From Actinoplanes regularis (GTDB lineage Bacteria > Actinomycetota > Actinomycetes > Mycobacteriales > Micromonosporaceae), in assembly GCF_900188005.1 (NCBI RefSeq), contig NZ_FZNR01000009.1, forward strand, positions 248,001 to 312,000: 64,000 nucleotides of DNA, in the 5' to 3' direction. Positions within the stretch are counted from its first letter, which is position 1; each line of letters opens with the position of its first letter. The position numbers were made by a program, and so were the translations under genes. The notes under the pieces were generated by a model. That model was not told where the DNA came from. It worked only from the letters and a program-made list of their open reading frames with translations, and made no database searches. Positions 55,210 to 63,201 of the stretch are shown here, piece by piece.

Positions 55210-55212
55210 CGG

Positions 55213-55240
55213 CTCAGCTTTGCGGCGGGATGTCCGATAG
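55213..55240 (+). promoter_or_regulatory. FliA/WhiG-like promoter match upstream of pilB
   Basis: CTCA (55213-55216) is followed after 16 nt by tCCGATAg (55233-55240), 6 of 8 positions matching the GCCGATAA -10 of WhiG/FliA-type sigma factors, whose promoters use a 15-16-nt spacer. It lies 38 nt before the pilB ATG. Regulation by a motility or sporulation sigma factor is inference. Confidence 0.45.
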
Positions 55241-55278
55241 AGGGATGTATACCCTGTGCCGCCGCGCTTGAGGACTCC

Positions 55279-56949
55279 ATGGACCAGACCTTCCGTCCGC
55301 TGCTCGACGCCCTGAAGCAGATCGGCGTCGATGCGCAGGCGGTCGACGCGGCGGCCGCGGAGGCCCAGCGCACCGGCCGCCCGGTACGCGCGATCCTGAT
55401 CAACGACCAGGTGGTCACCGAGGAGCAGCTGACCCTGGCGGCGGCCACCGCGTTCGGGATCAACACCCTGGACCTGGTCGGCTACACCCCGGACCCGACC
55501 GCGCTCAAGCGCATCCCGCTCCCCGTGGTGCTCCGGCACCGGGTGCTCGGCCTGGCGATCAACGACGGCGAACTCGTGGTCGGCATCACCGACCCGGCCG
55601 ACGTGGTGGCGCTGGACGACGTCCGGGCGGCGACCGGCATGACGGTCCGCCCGGTGGTGGTGGCCCGCTCCGAGGTCCGGCGGATCATCGAGAAGCTGCA
55701 GCGCGAGGACAGCGACCTCGGCGACCTGGCCGACGCGGTGCTGGACGACTCGACCGGGATGACCGCGCAGCAGACCAGCACCGACGATGCCCCGATCGTC
55801 CGGTACGTGAACAGCCTGATCGAGCAGGCGGTCATGAACCGCGCCTCCGACCTGCATCTGGAGCCGACCGAGGACGACATGCGGGTGCGCTACCGGATCG
55901 ACGGCGTGCTGCACGAGGTCGATCTGGTGCCGCGCGGCGTGATGGCGGCGCTCACCTCCCGCCTCAAGATCATGTCAGGCGTCGACATCACCGAGAAGCG
56001 GATCCCGCAGAACGGCCGGATCACCGCGCTGATCCGGGACCGCACGGTCGACCTGCGGACCGCCACGCTGCCCACGGTCTGGGGCGAGAAGATCGTGCTG
56101 CGAGTGCTGGACACCGGCGGCGGCATCGATCTGGACATCGGCAAGCTCGGCTTCACCCAGCACAACCTCGACCGGTTCTCCGCGTCCTTCCGGAAGCCGC
56201 ACGGGATGGTGCTGGTCACCGGCCCGACCGGGTCGGGCAAGTCGACCACGCTCTACTCGACGCTGGGCCAGATCAGCAAGCCGGAGATCAACGTGATCAC
56301 TGTCGAGGACCCGGTCGAGTACCGCCTGCGCGGCATCAACCAGGTGCAGGTGAACGCGAAGGCCGGGCTGACCTTCGCCGCGGTGCTGCCGGCCATCCTG
56401 CGCTCCGACCCGGACGTGGTGCTGATCGGCGAGATCCGGGACGGCAACACCGCGCAGATCGCCGTCGAGGCTTCCCTCACCGGTCACCTGGTGCTCTCCA
56501 CGCTGCACACCAACGACGCGCCCGGCGCGGTCACCCGGCTCACCGAGATGGGCATCGAGCCGTTCCTGGTCGGCTCCTCGCTGGACTGCGTGCTGGCCCA
56601 GCGGCTGGCACGACGGCTCTGCGACTGGTGCAAGGAGGCCTACACCCCGACCGAGGAGGAGGTGATGGCCGCGCACTGGCCCCTGGAGGATCTTGCCTTC
56701 CCGACCCTGCTCTACCGCCCGGTCGGCTGCCGGAACTGCGCGAACACCGGGTACCGGGGCCGGATCGCGCTGCACGAGGTGATGCCGATCAGCCCGGAGA
56801 TCGAGTCGCTGACCATCCGCCGCGCCTCGGCCGGCGAGATCCGCGAGGTCGCGCTCGCCCAGGGCATGTACGACCTGCGCGCCGACGGCCTCGCCAAGGC
56901 CGTCGCCGGGTTGACCTCGGTGCGCGAGGTGTCCCGAGTAGCAGTCTGA
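55279..56949 (+). CDS. pilB: Type IV pilus assembly ATPase PilB (GspE family)
   Basis: PilB is the cytoplasmic hexameric ATPase that powers pilus extension. The 556-residue protein has the GspE N-terminal domain (about 10-150), ASDLHLEPTEDDMRVRYRID (about 190), Walker A VTGPTGSGKSTTLY (about 313-326), the Asp/His boxes LIGEIRDGNTAQIAVEASLT and STLHTNDAPG, and the zinc site CDWC (about 448) with CRNC (about 484). The ATG has GAGGA 5 nt upstream. It opens the eight-gene pil operon. Confidence 0.96.
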   Translation: MDQTFRPLLDALKQIGVDAQAVDAAAAEAQRTGRPVRAILINDQVVTEEQLTLAAATAFGINTLDLVGYTPDPTALKRIPLPVVLRHRVLGLAINDGELVVGITDPADVVALDDVRAATGMTVRPVVVARSEVRRIIEKLQREDSDLGDLADAVLDDSTGMTAQQTSTDDAPIVRYVNSLIEQAVMNRASDLHLEPTEDDMRVRYRIDGVLHEVDLVPRGVMAALTSRLKIMSGVDITEKRIPQNGRITALIRDRTVDLRTATLPTVWGEKIVLRVLDTGGGIDLDIGKLGFTQHNLDRFSASFRKPHGMVLVTGPTGSGKSTTLYSTLGQISKPEINVITVEDPVEYRLRGINQVQVNAKAGLTFAAVLPAILRSDPDVVLIGEIRDGNTAQIAVEASLTGHLVLSTLHTNDAPGAVTRLTEMGIEPFLVGSSLDCVLAQRLARRLCDWCKEAYTPTEEEVMAAHWPLEDLAFPTLLYRPVGCRNCANTGYRGRIALHEVMPISPEIESLTIRRASAGEIREVALAQGMYDLRADGLAKAVAGLTSVREVSRVAV

Positions 56950-57002
56950 CGGCACCCGTCCCGCTACTAAACCGGCTTGCAACGGTGCCGATTCATCAAA
57001 CG

Positions 57003-57036
57003 TTGATACGCGAAATGAGTTGATACGCGAAATGAG
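57003..57036 (+). repeat. 17-bp perfect tandem duplication between pilB and pilT
   Basis: ttgatacgcgaaatgag occurs at 57003-57019 and again at 57020-57036. Each copy ends in an ATGAG. The second lies 16 nt before the pilT ATG but is not in its frame. It may simply be a slippage product in the 102-bp gap. Confidence 0.9.
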
Positions 57037-57051
57037 AGGCCGGGACGGCAG

Positions 57052-58170
57052 ATGGACATGCTCGAGCGCGGGGCGCGACAGGCGGCGACCGCCGGTTCGG
57101 ATGACCTCGCAGTGCTCGACCAGCTGCTGATCACGCTGGTCGAATCGCGCGGCTCGGACCTGCACCTGACGGTGGGCTCGCCCCCGATGATGCGGGTGGA
57201 CGGCGAGCTGCGCCCGGTTCCGGGGTACGGCAAGCTGAACGCCGCGGACACCGGCCTGCTGGCCCGCGCCGCGGTCTCCCCGGCCCAGTGGGAGACGTTC
57301 CAGCGCGACCAGGAGCTGGACTTCGCGCACAGCATCGTCGGCGTCTCCCGTTTCCGCGGCAACCTCTACATGCAGCGCAACTCGTGCGGCGTGGTCTTCC
57401 GGGCGATCCCCCACAAGATCAAGGCCCTGGACGAGCTGGGCATGCCGGAGTCGATCGCCCGCTTCGCCTACCTGCCGCGCGGCCTGGTGCTGGTGACCGG
57501 CCCGACCGGTTCCGGCAAGACCACCACCCTGGCCGCGATCCTCGACCTGGCCAACCGCAGCCGGGCCGAGCACATCCTCACCATCGAGGACCCGATCGAG
57601 TTCCTGCACCCGCACAAGCGCAGCATCGTCAACCAGCGCGAGGTCGGCTCGGACACCGAGACCTTCGCCAGCGCCCTGAAGCACGCGCTCCGGCAGGACC
57701 CGGACATCATCCTGGTCGGCGAGCTGCGTGACCTGACCACGACGTCGACCGCGCTGACCGCGGCCGAGACCGGTCACCTGGTGCTGGCGACGCTGCACAC
57801 GCAGAGCGCCACCCAGACCATCGACCGGGTGATCGACATCTTCCCGCCGCACCAGCAGCTGCAGATCCGCGCGCAGCTGGCGGCCAGCCTCCAGGGTGTG
57901 ATCACCCAGGCGCTGGCGCCGCGGGCGGACGGCAAGGGACGTCAGGTGGTCTGCGAGATCCTGACCGCGACGCCGGCCATCCGGAGCCTGATCCGGGAGG
58001 GCAAGTCGCACCAGATCCCGTCGTTCATGCAGGCCGGTAGCAACGAGGGCATGCTCGCCTTCGACCAGCACCTGGCCGAGAAGGTGCGCGAGGGCGTCAT
58101 CACGATGCAGACCGCCCTGGAGATCAGTCATTCACCGGAGGAGCTCAAGCGGCTCGTCGGGCGGAACTGA
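57052..58170 (+). CDS. pilT: Type IV pilus retraction ATPase PilT
   Basis: PilT depolymerises the pilus and drives twitching. The 372-residue protein has SRGSDLHLTVGSPPMMRVDG near the N-terminus, Walker A VTGPTGSGKTTTLA (about 149-162), the Asp box LTIEDPIEFLH, Walker B ILVGELRDL, the His box LATLHTQSATQTIDRVID and the C-terminal AIRSLIREGKSHQI, typical of PilT rather than PilB. There is no zinc site, as expected. Retraction capability separates this from simple secretion pseudopili. Confidence 0.96.
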   Translation: MDMLERGARQAATAGSDDLAVLDQLLITLVESRGSDLHLTVGSPPMMRVDGELRPVPGYGKLNAADTGLLARAAVSPAQWETFQRDQELDFAHSIVGVSRFRGNLYMQRNSCGVVFRAIPHKIKALDELGMPESIARFAYLPRGLVLVTGPTGSGKTTTLAAILDLANRSRAEHILTIEDPIEFLHPHKRSIVNQREVGSDTETFASALKHALRQDPDIILVGELRDLTTTSTALTAAETGHLVLATLHTQSATQTIDRVIDIFPPHQQLQIRAQLAASLQGVITQALAPRADGKGRQVVCEILTATPAIRSLIREGKSHQIPSFMQAGSNEGMLAFDQHLAEKVREGVITMQTALEISHSPEELKRLVGRN

Positions 58171-58172
58171 CC

Positions 58173-59405
58173 GTGGCGGCCAACAAGACTTTCGCCTACA
58201 ACTCCATCGACGCCTCGGGCAAGAAGGCCAAGGGGACCATCCAGGCCCCGAACGAGGCGGCCGCCGGCCACCTGCTCCGGCAGCGTGGCGAGGTGCCGCT
58301 CGGCCTGACCGAGGCGGGCCAGGGTCTCCAGCGTGAGATCAAGATTCCCGGGCTGGGCAACCGGGTCAAGCTCAAGGACCTGGCGGTCTTCGCCCGGCAG
58401 TTCGCGACGATGACCGCCTCCGGCATGTCGTTGCTGCGCTCCCTGTCGATCATGGAGGAGCAGACCTCTTCGCCGGCGCTGAAGAAGGCGATCGGCGAGG
58501 TGCGCACCGACGTGGCGGCCGGCAACGGGCTCTCGGCGTCGATGGCCAAGCACGACCGGATCTTCCCGCGACTGATGGTCGCGATGATCCGGGCGGGTGA
58601 GACCGGCGGCATGATCGAGCGGGCGCTCGAGCAGATCGCCGACAGCCTGGAGAAGGACACCGCGCTCCGCGGCAAGATCAAGGGCGCGCTGACCTACCCG
58701 GCGATCGTGCTGGGCTTCACCTTCGTGCTGATCGCGGCAATGCTGATCTTCATCGTCCCGATCTTCGAGGGGATGTTCAAGAGCCTCGGCGGCGAACTGC
58801 CCGCGATCACCCAGGTGCTGGTCACGACGAGCCACAACATGTGGTGGATCGGTCCGCTGGTGCTGATCCTCGGGATCGGCGGCATGCTCGCCTACAAGCA
58901 CCAGGTGCGGACCAGCGCCAGCTTCCGCCTCAAGGTGGACCGGCTGAAGCTCCGGATGCCGGTCTTCGGCCCGCTGTTCCAGAAGCTGGCGATGAGCCGG
59001 TTCTCCCGGAGCCTCGGCCTGCTGCTGAACGTCGGCGTGCCGGTGATGCAGGCGCTGGCGGTCGTCGGTGAGACCACCGGCAACGAAGTGATCAACATTG
59101 CCATGAAGGACATCCAGAACACCGTCCGTGACGGTCAGCCGATGTCCTCGGCGATGCGCAACCACAAGGTTTTCCCCGAGATGGTCAACCAGATGATCGA
59201 GGTCGGGGAAGAGAGCGGTCAGATCAGTCAGATGCTCGACAAGGTTGCCGATTTCTATGACAGAGAAGTCGACGCCGCCGCCGAGTCGCTGGCCGCCTCG
59301 ATCGAACCGATCATGGTGCTCGTCATGGGTGCGGTGGTCGGCGGCATGGTCGTCTGTCTCTACATGCCGATGTTCACCATCTACGAGAACATCCAGTCGA
59401 GCTGA
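58173..59405 (+). CDS. pilC: Type IV pilus inner-membrane platform protein PilC (GspF family)
   Basis: PilC is the membrane platform on which PilB and PilT act. The 410-residue protein has two GspF domains (about 65-190 and 270-395): FARQFATMTASGMSLLRSLS and the later FSRSLGLLLNVGVPVMQAL. Hydrophobic helices follow each domain (YPAIVLGFTFVLIAAMLIFI, MWWIGPLVLILGIGGMLAYK, and IMVLVMGAVVGGMVVCLYMP at the C-terminus). The GTG start follows the pilT stop by 2 bp, so translation is coupled. Confidence 0.95.
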   Translation: MAANKTFAYNSIDASGKKAKGTIQAPNEAAAGHLLRQRGEVPLGLTEAGQGLQREIKIPGLGNRVKLKDLAVFARQFATMTASGMSLLRSLSIMEEQTSSPALKKAIGEVRTDVAAGNGLSASMAKHDRIFPRLMVAMIRAGETGGMIERALEQIADSLEKDTALRGKIKGALTYPAIVLGFTFVLIAAMLIFIVPIFEGMFKSLGGELPAITQVLVTTSHNMWWIGPLVLILGIGGMLAYKHQVRTSASFRLKVDRLKLRMPVFGPLFQKLAMSRFSRSLGLLLNVGVPVMQALAVVGETTGNEVINIAMKDIQNTVRDGQPMSSAMRNHKVFPEMVNQMIEVGEESGQISQMLDKVADFYDREVDAAAESLAASIEPIMVLVMGAVVGGMVVCLYMPMFTIYENIQSS

Positions 59406-59509
59406 CCTCCGGCGTGCGACGAGCACGCGAGGCAATACCCGGCCGACTCCCGACGGCCGGTCATCCTTTCCTGCTCCACTCACCCCACCCGCCCCTGGAG
59501 GCACTCCCC

Positions 59510-60010
59510 ATGCAGAACGTCATCGACCGCCTCGTCGCCAAGCAGGACGAGATCCGCGCCAAGCAGGACGACAAGGGATTCACCCTGATCGAGCTCCTGG
59601 TCGTGGTGGTCATCATCGGCGTCCTGGTCGCGATCGCCGTCCCGGTCTACCTGAACTACCGCCAGGGCGCGGCCGACAAGTCGGCCCAGTCCGACGTGCG
59701 GGGCGCCATCAGCGCCGTGGAGCAGTACTACACCAGCAACAACAACACCTTCCCGGCCACCAGCAGCAACTTCACCAGCGGCGGCAGCTCGATCACCCTG
59801 GCCAAGCAGACCAACGGCGTCGACGGCACCATCACCGTCTCGGACAAGACCAAGCTGACCTACCTTCTCAACGCCGACAACAGCTACACCATCTGCGCGA
59901 TGAACGACGGCGGCACCAAGGGCAAGGTCTACGTCTACAAGAGCGCGAGCGGTGGCTCTGTCGGCGTCGGCGACAGCACCGTCAAGGTCACCGCCACCGG
60001 CTGCTCCTGA
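59510..60010 (+). CDS. pilA: Type IV major pilin PilA
   Basis: PilA is the pilus subunit. The 166-residue prepilin has a 23-residue hydrophilic leader, the cleavage site DDKG|FTLIELL with Glu at +5 (E28) and Phe at +1, then the hydrophobic assembly helix VVVVIIGVLVAIAVPVYLNY. The globular head is Ser/Thr/Asn-rich (YYTSNNNTFPATSSNFTSGG) with two cysteines in ICAMN and TGCS at the C-terminus, likely a D-loop disulfide. The ATG at 59510 follows GGAGG by about 9 nt. A strong palindrome follows at 60040. Family certain; major-pilin status inferred as it is the only pilin gene here. Confidence 0.96.
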   Translation: MQNVIDRLVAKQDEIRAKQDDKGFTLIELLVVVVIIGVLVAIAVPVYLNYRQGAADKSAQSDVRGAISAVEQYYTSNNNTFPATSSNFTSGGSSITLAKQTNGVDGTITVSDKTKLTYLLNADNSYTICAMNDGGTKGKVYVYKSASGGSVGVGDSTVKVTATGCS

Positions 60011-60039
60011 TCCGACAACAGCCTCGGCAACGCACTGAA

Positions 60040-60071
60040 CGGGTGGCGCCACCTCGAGGTGGCGCCACCCG
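60040..60071. terminator. 32-bp perfect palindrome between pilA and pilD
   Basis: Bases 60040-60071 read identically on both strands (each 16-nt arm cgggtggcgccacctc and its complement, centre tcga). As RNA it would form a very stable hairpin just after pilA, consistent with a partial terminator or 3' stabiliser that sets a high pilA-to-pilD ratio. It could alternatively be a protein site. Confidence 0.8.
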
Positions 60072-60093
60072 CACTACGTGAGAGGAGCCCGAC

Positions 60094-60879
60094 ATGCCGC
60101 TGGTCCCGTTGCTGGTCGTCGCCGGTGTTCTCGGGCTCGCGGTGGGCTCGTTCCTGAACGTCGTGATCCACAGGGTCCCCCGCGACGAGTCGCTGGTCCG
60201 GCCCGGCTCGCACTGCCCGGACTGCGGCCACGCGGTCCGTAACCGGCACAACGTCCCGGTGCTCGGCTGGCTCCTGCTGCGCGGCCGGTGCGCCGACTGC
60301 GCCACCCCGATCAGCGCCCGATACCCGCTCGTCGAGGCAGGCTCCGCCGCGCTCTTCGTCGCGGTGGCCGCGCGGTTCGGCTGGTCCTGGGCGCTGCCCG
60401 GTTACCTCTACCTGGCCGCCGTCGCAATCGCCCTGGCCGTGATCGACCTCGACGTGATGCGGCTCCCCAACAAGATCGTCCTTCCCTCGTACGCGGTCGC
60501 CACCGCCCTGCTGGTCCCGGCCGCCCTGCTGGCCGGCGACCCGGGCGCCCTGCTCCGGGCCGCGGCCGCCGCGGTCCTGCTCTACCTGCTCTATCGCCTG
60601 CTCAGCATCTGGGGCATGGGTGGCGGCGACGTCAAACTCGCCCCGCTGCTCGGCTTCTATCTCGGCTGGCTCGGCTGGGGTGCGGTGGCGGTCGGCGCGT
60701 TCGCCGGCTTCCTGCTCGGCGGCCTGGTCGGCGCGGTCCTGCTGCTCACCCGGGTGGCCGGGCGCAAGAGCCGGGTCCCGTTCGGGCCGTACATGCTGGC
60801 CGGCGCGTTCCTCGCGGTCTTCGCCGCAGCGCCGATCACGGACTGGTACGCCGATCTGCTTACCCCGCTCACGTACTGA
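60094..60879 (+). CDS. pilD: Type IV prepilin peptidase/methylase PilD
   Basis: PilD cleaves the PilA leader and N-methylates the new N-terminus. The 261-residue A24 protease has about seven membrane helices, the cytoplasmic zinc-type cysteine pairs in HCPDCGHAVRN and RCADCATPIS, and the two catalytic aspartates in VIDLDVMRLPNKIV and WGMGGGDVKLAPLLG. SFLNVVIHRVPRDESLVRPG near the N-terminus is a family motif. It is placed downstream of pilA behind the palindrome. Confidence 0.95.
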   Translation: MPLVPLLVVAGVLGLAVGSFLNVVIHRVPRDESLVRPGSHCPDCGHAVRNRHNVPVLGWLLLRGRCADCATPISARYPLVEAGSAALFVAVAARFGWSWALPGYLYLAAVAIALAVIDLDVMRLPNKIVLPSYAVATALLVPAALLAGDPGALLRAAAAAVLLYLLYRLLSIWGMGGGDVKLAPLLGFYLGWLGWGAVAVGAFAGFLLGGLVGAVLLLTRVAGRKSRVPFGPYMLAGAFLAVFAAAPITDWYADLLTPLTY

Positions 60880-60917
60880 CCGATAGCCCGTAGGAAGACG
60901 GCAAGGAAGGAAGACCT

Positions 60918-61943
60918 GTGGCTGGCGCACCACCGATCGGGCTGGACATCGGCTCGTCCTCGATCCGGGCCGTGGAGGTCCGCCGATCCAAGGACGAATA
61001 CTCCCTGACCAACTTCGGGCAGGTCCCGCTCGACCCGGGCACCGTGCAGGGCGGCGTGGTCCAGGACCCGCTGCACGTCACCAACGCGCTCAAGCAGCTC
61101 TGGGCGGCCTGCCGGTTCGGCAGCAAGCGGGTCAGCCTCGGCGTGACCAATCCGCAGCTGGTGGTCCGCGAGATGTCCATCGCCAACCTGCCGGCCGGGC
61201 AGATGCGCCAGGCCCTGCCGTTCCAGGTCAAGGACGCGCTCCCGCTCGCCGTCGAGCGGTCGCTGCTGGACTTCTACCCGCTGGAGCAGCCCGGCGACAA
61301 CCCGACCGTGCGCGGCCTGCTGATCGCCATGCCCAAGGACGCGGTGCTCGAAATGGTGCAGGCCGTGGAGAGCGCCGGCCTGCACGTGACCGGCGTCGAC
61401 CTGGCCTCGTTCGCCCTGCTGCGCGCCGCCTCCCGGCTGGACACCCAGGTCGAGGCGATCGTCGACATCGGTGCCGACATCACCAGCGTGGTGGTGCACG
61501 CGGACGGCGAGCCGCTGTTCGTGCGTACCCTGCCGCGCGGCGGCTCGGAGATCACCGAGAGCATCGCCACTCGGCTCGGCATCCCGGCGCCGCAGGCCGA
61601 GGACCTCAAGTGCCGGCACGGCCTGGAGGGCGACGGCAACCCGGACAGCCCGGCCGCGGTCGCCGACGCGGTCCGCCCGCTCGCCAACGAGCTGCGCAGC
61701 TCCTTCACCTATCTGGCCTCCGGTGAGCGGCAGAAGCAGGTCACCCGGCTGTCGCTGTGCGGCGGCGGCGCCCTCATGCCCGGTCTCGCCCAACACCTGC
61801 AGCAGCAGCTCGGCATCGTGGTGATGTACGCGGACAGCACCTCCCGTCTGCGGGACACCCGCCGCGCCCGGGAGCGCGGCTTCGACAGTTTCGTGCCGTC
61901 GGCCGCCGTGTCGATCGGCCTCACCCTGGGAGCGGGCCGATGA
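60918..61943 (+). CDS. pilM: Type IV pilus assembly protein PilM
   Basis: PilM is a cytoplasmic actin-like ATPase that docks onto the PilN tail. The 341-residue protein starts with the phosphate-1 loop GLDIGSSSIRAVEVRRSKDE, has LPFQVKDALPLAVERSLLDF, the phosphate-2 region VDIGADITSVVVHADGEPL and LCGGGALMPGLAQHL for the adenosine site. GTG start with GGAAGG upstream. The ATGA overlap with pilN shows coupling. Confidence 0.94.
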   Translation: MAGAPPIGLDIGSSSIRAVEVRRSKDEYSLTNFGQVPLDPGTVQGGVVQDPLHVTNALKQLWAACRFGSKRVSLGVTNPQLVVREMSIANLPAGQMRQALPFQVKDALPLAVERSLLDFYPLEQPGDNPTVRGLLIAMPKDAVLEMVQAVESAGLHVTGVDLASFALLRAASRLDTQVEAIVDIGADITSVVVHADGEPLFVRTLPRGGSEITESIATRLGIPAPQAEDLKCRHGLEGDGNPDSPAAVADAVRPLANELRSSFTYLASGERQKQVTRLSLCGGGALMPGLAQHLQQQLGIVVMYADSTSRLRDTRRARERGFDSFVPSAAVSIGLTLGAGR

Positions 61944-62629
61944 GCACGACCGCCCTGATGCCACTGGACCCATCGGTCTCCCCGCAGCAGGCGGCCCGCA
62001 TCCTGCCGATCCGTGCCAACCTGCTGCCGACGGACATCAGCGACGGTCGGCGGGCCCGGCGCACCCGTGCCGTCGTGCTCGTCGCGGTGGTGGTGGTGCT
62101 GGCTCTGCTCGGCAGCTGGTACTGGCAGGTGGTCTCGCTGCAGCAAGAGGCTGAGACCGATCTCGAGCTAGTCACCCAGCAGGTGGTCAGGGCGCAGCGG
62201 GATCAGAGCAAGTACAAGGATCTGAACACCACCAAGAACACCAACAAGGTCCTGTCCGGCCAGCTGAGGACCCTGATGGCGGACGACCTGGCCTGGCAGA
62301 CCCTGCTCGACCTGGTGCGCACCACCGGGGCCGACGCCGAGGCGAGGGCCACCAAGATCGACGGCTCGCTGTCCGAGGACGGCACGGCGGGCGGCGGCGA
62401 CGTGATCGGCCATCTCTCCGTCACCGGCACGGCGAAGGACAAGAAGGCGGTCGCCGCATACATGAAGGCGCTCGCCGGGCTCACGAAGAAGGGCATCGCC
62501 GACCCGTTCGTCACCAACGTATCCGACGCCGACGGCGGCGGTGTCGACTTCAGCCTGACCGCTTCGATCACCAAAACCGCGCTCTGCGGCCGCTTCAGCA
62601 AGACCACCTGCAAGTCCGGGAGTAACTGA
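61940..62629 (+). CDS. pilN: Type IV pilus assembly protein PilN
   Basis: The 229-residue single-pass membrane protein has a short cytoplasmic tail with the PilM-binding RANLLPTDI (the INLLP-type motif, about 26-34), one helix VVLVAVVVVLALLGSWYW (about 45-62) and an extracytoplasmic part with coiled-coil (QQVVRAQRDQSKYKDLN) and ferredoxin-like domain. The ATG overlaps pilM as ATGA. In Gram-negative bacteria PilN and PilO form the alignment complex; here it must act without an outer membrane. Confidence 0.92.
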   Translation: MSTTALMPLDPSVSPQQAARILPIRANLLPTDISDGRRARRTRAVVLVAVVVVLALLGSWYWQVVSLQQEAETDLELVTQQVVRAQRDQSKYKDLNTTKNTNKVLSGQLRTLMADDLAWQTLLDLVRTTGADAEARATKIDGSLSEDGTAGGGDVIGHLSVTGTAKDKKAVAAYMKALAGLTKKGIADPFVTNVSDADGGGVDFSLTASITKTALCGRFSKTTCKSGSN

Positions 62630-63201
62630 TGAGCCTGCTCCGCTCCGACCGCGTCTGGCTCTTCGGCGGCATCATCCTGGTCGCGCTGCTGGTCGCTTCC
62701 GGCTGGTTCCTACTGATCAGCCCGAAATACACCCAGGCGTCCGACCGGCGCGGCCAGGTGGAGGACACCACGACTCAGCTCTCCAAACTGCGCAAAGGTC
62801 TGGCCGACCTGAAGGCGGACAACGAGAACCTCACGACCTACAAGGCCAAGAAGGCGGCCTACCTGAAAGCGCTGCCGTCCGGTGACGACATCCCCGCCTT
62901 CCTGACCCAGTTGCAGACCATGGGCACCAAGCTGAAGGTCAACGTGGCCGCGTACTCCGCCTCGGGCCGGACCAAGTCCGACGCCGTGACCACGGTCGAG
63001 GAGCTGCCGATCACGCTCAGCGCGACCGGCAAGGTCGCCGATATCAGCAAGTTCGTGAGTCAGCTCCAGAACACCCAGCCCCGGGCGGTGCTGATCGACA
63101 CGGTTAGCGTGGAGTTCAAGGACGGCAACGCGGCGCTGTCGCTGACCCTGACCGCCTTCCGCAACACCGCCGACACGACCACTGCGGTGACCACCGGCTA
63201 G
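62629..63201 (+). CDS. pilO: Type IV pilus assembly protein PilO
   Basis: The 190-residue single-pass protein has helix WLFGGIILVALLVASGWFLL (about 10-29), a coiled coil (TQLSKLRKGLADLKADNENL) and a C-terminal PilO fold (ISKFVSQLQNTQPRAVLIDT). The ATG overlaps the pilN stop by 1 nt (TGATG). It is the last gene of the operon. Its TAG shares CTAG with the stop of the convergent LLM gene, so no space for a terminator exists between them. Confidence 0.92.
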   Translation: MSLLRSDRVWLFGGIILVALLVASGWFLLISPKYTQASDRRGQVEDTTTQLSKLRKGLADLKADNENLTTYKAKKAAYLKALPSGDDIPAFLTQLQTMGTKLKVNVAAYSASGRTKSDAVTTVEELPITLSATGKVADISKFVSQLQNTQPRAVLIDTVSVEFKDGNAALSLTLTAFRNTADTTTAVTTG

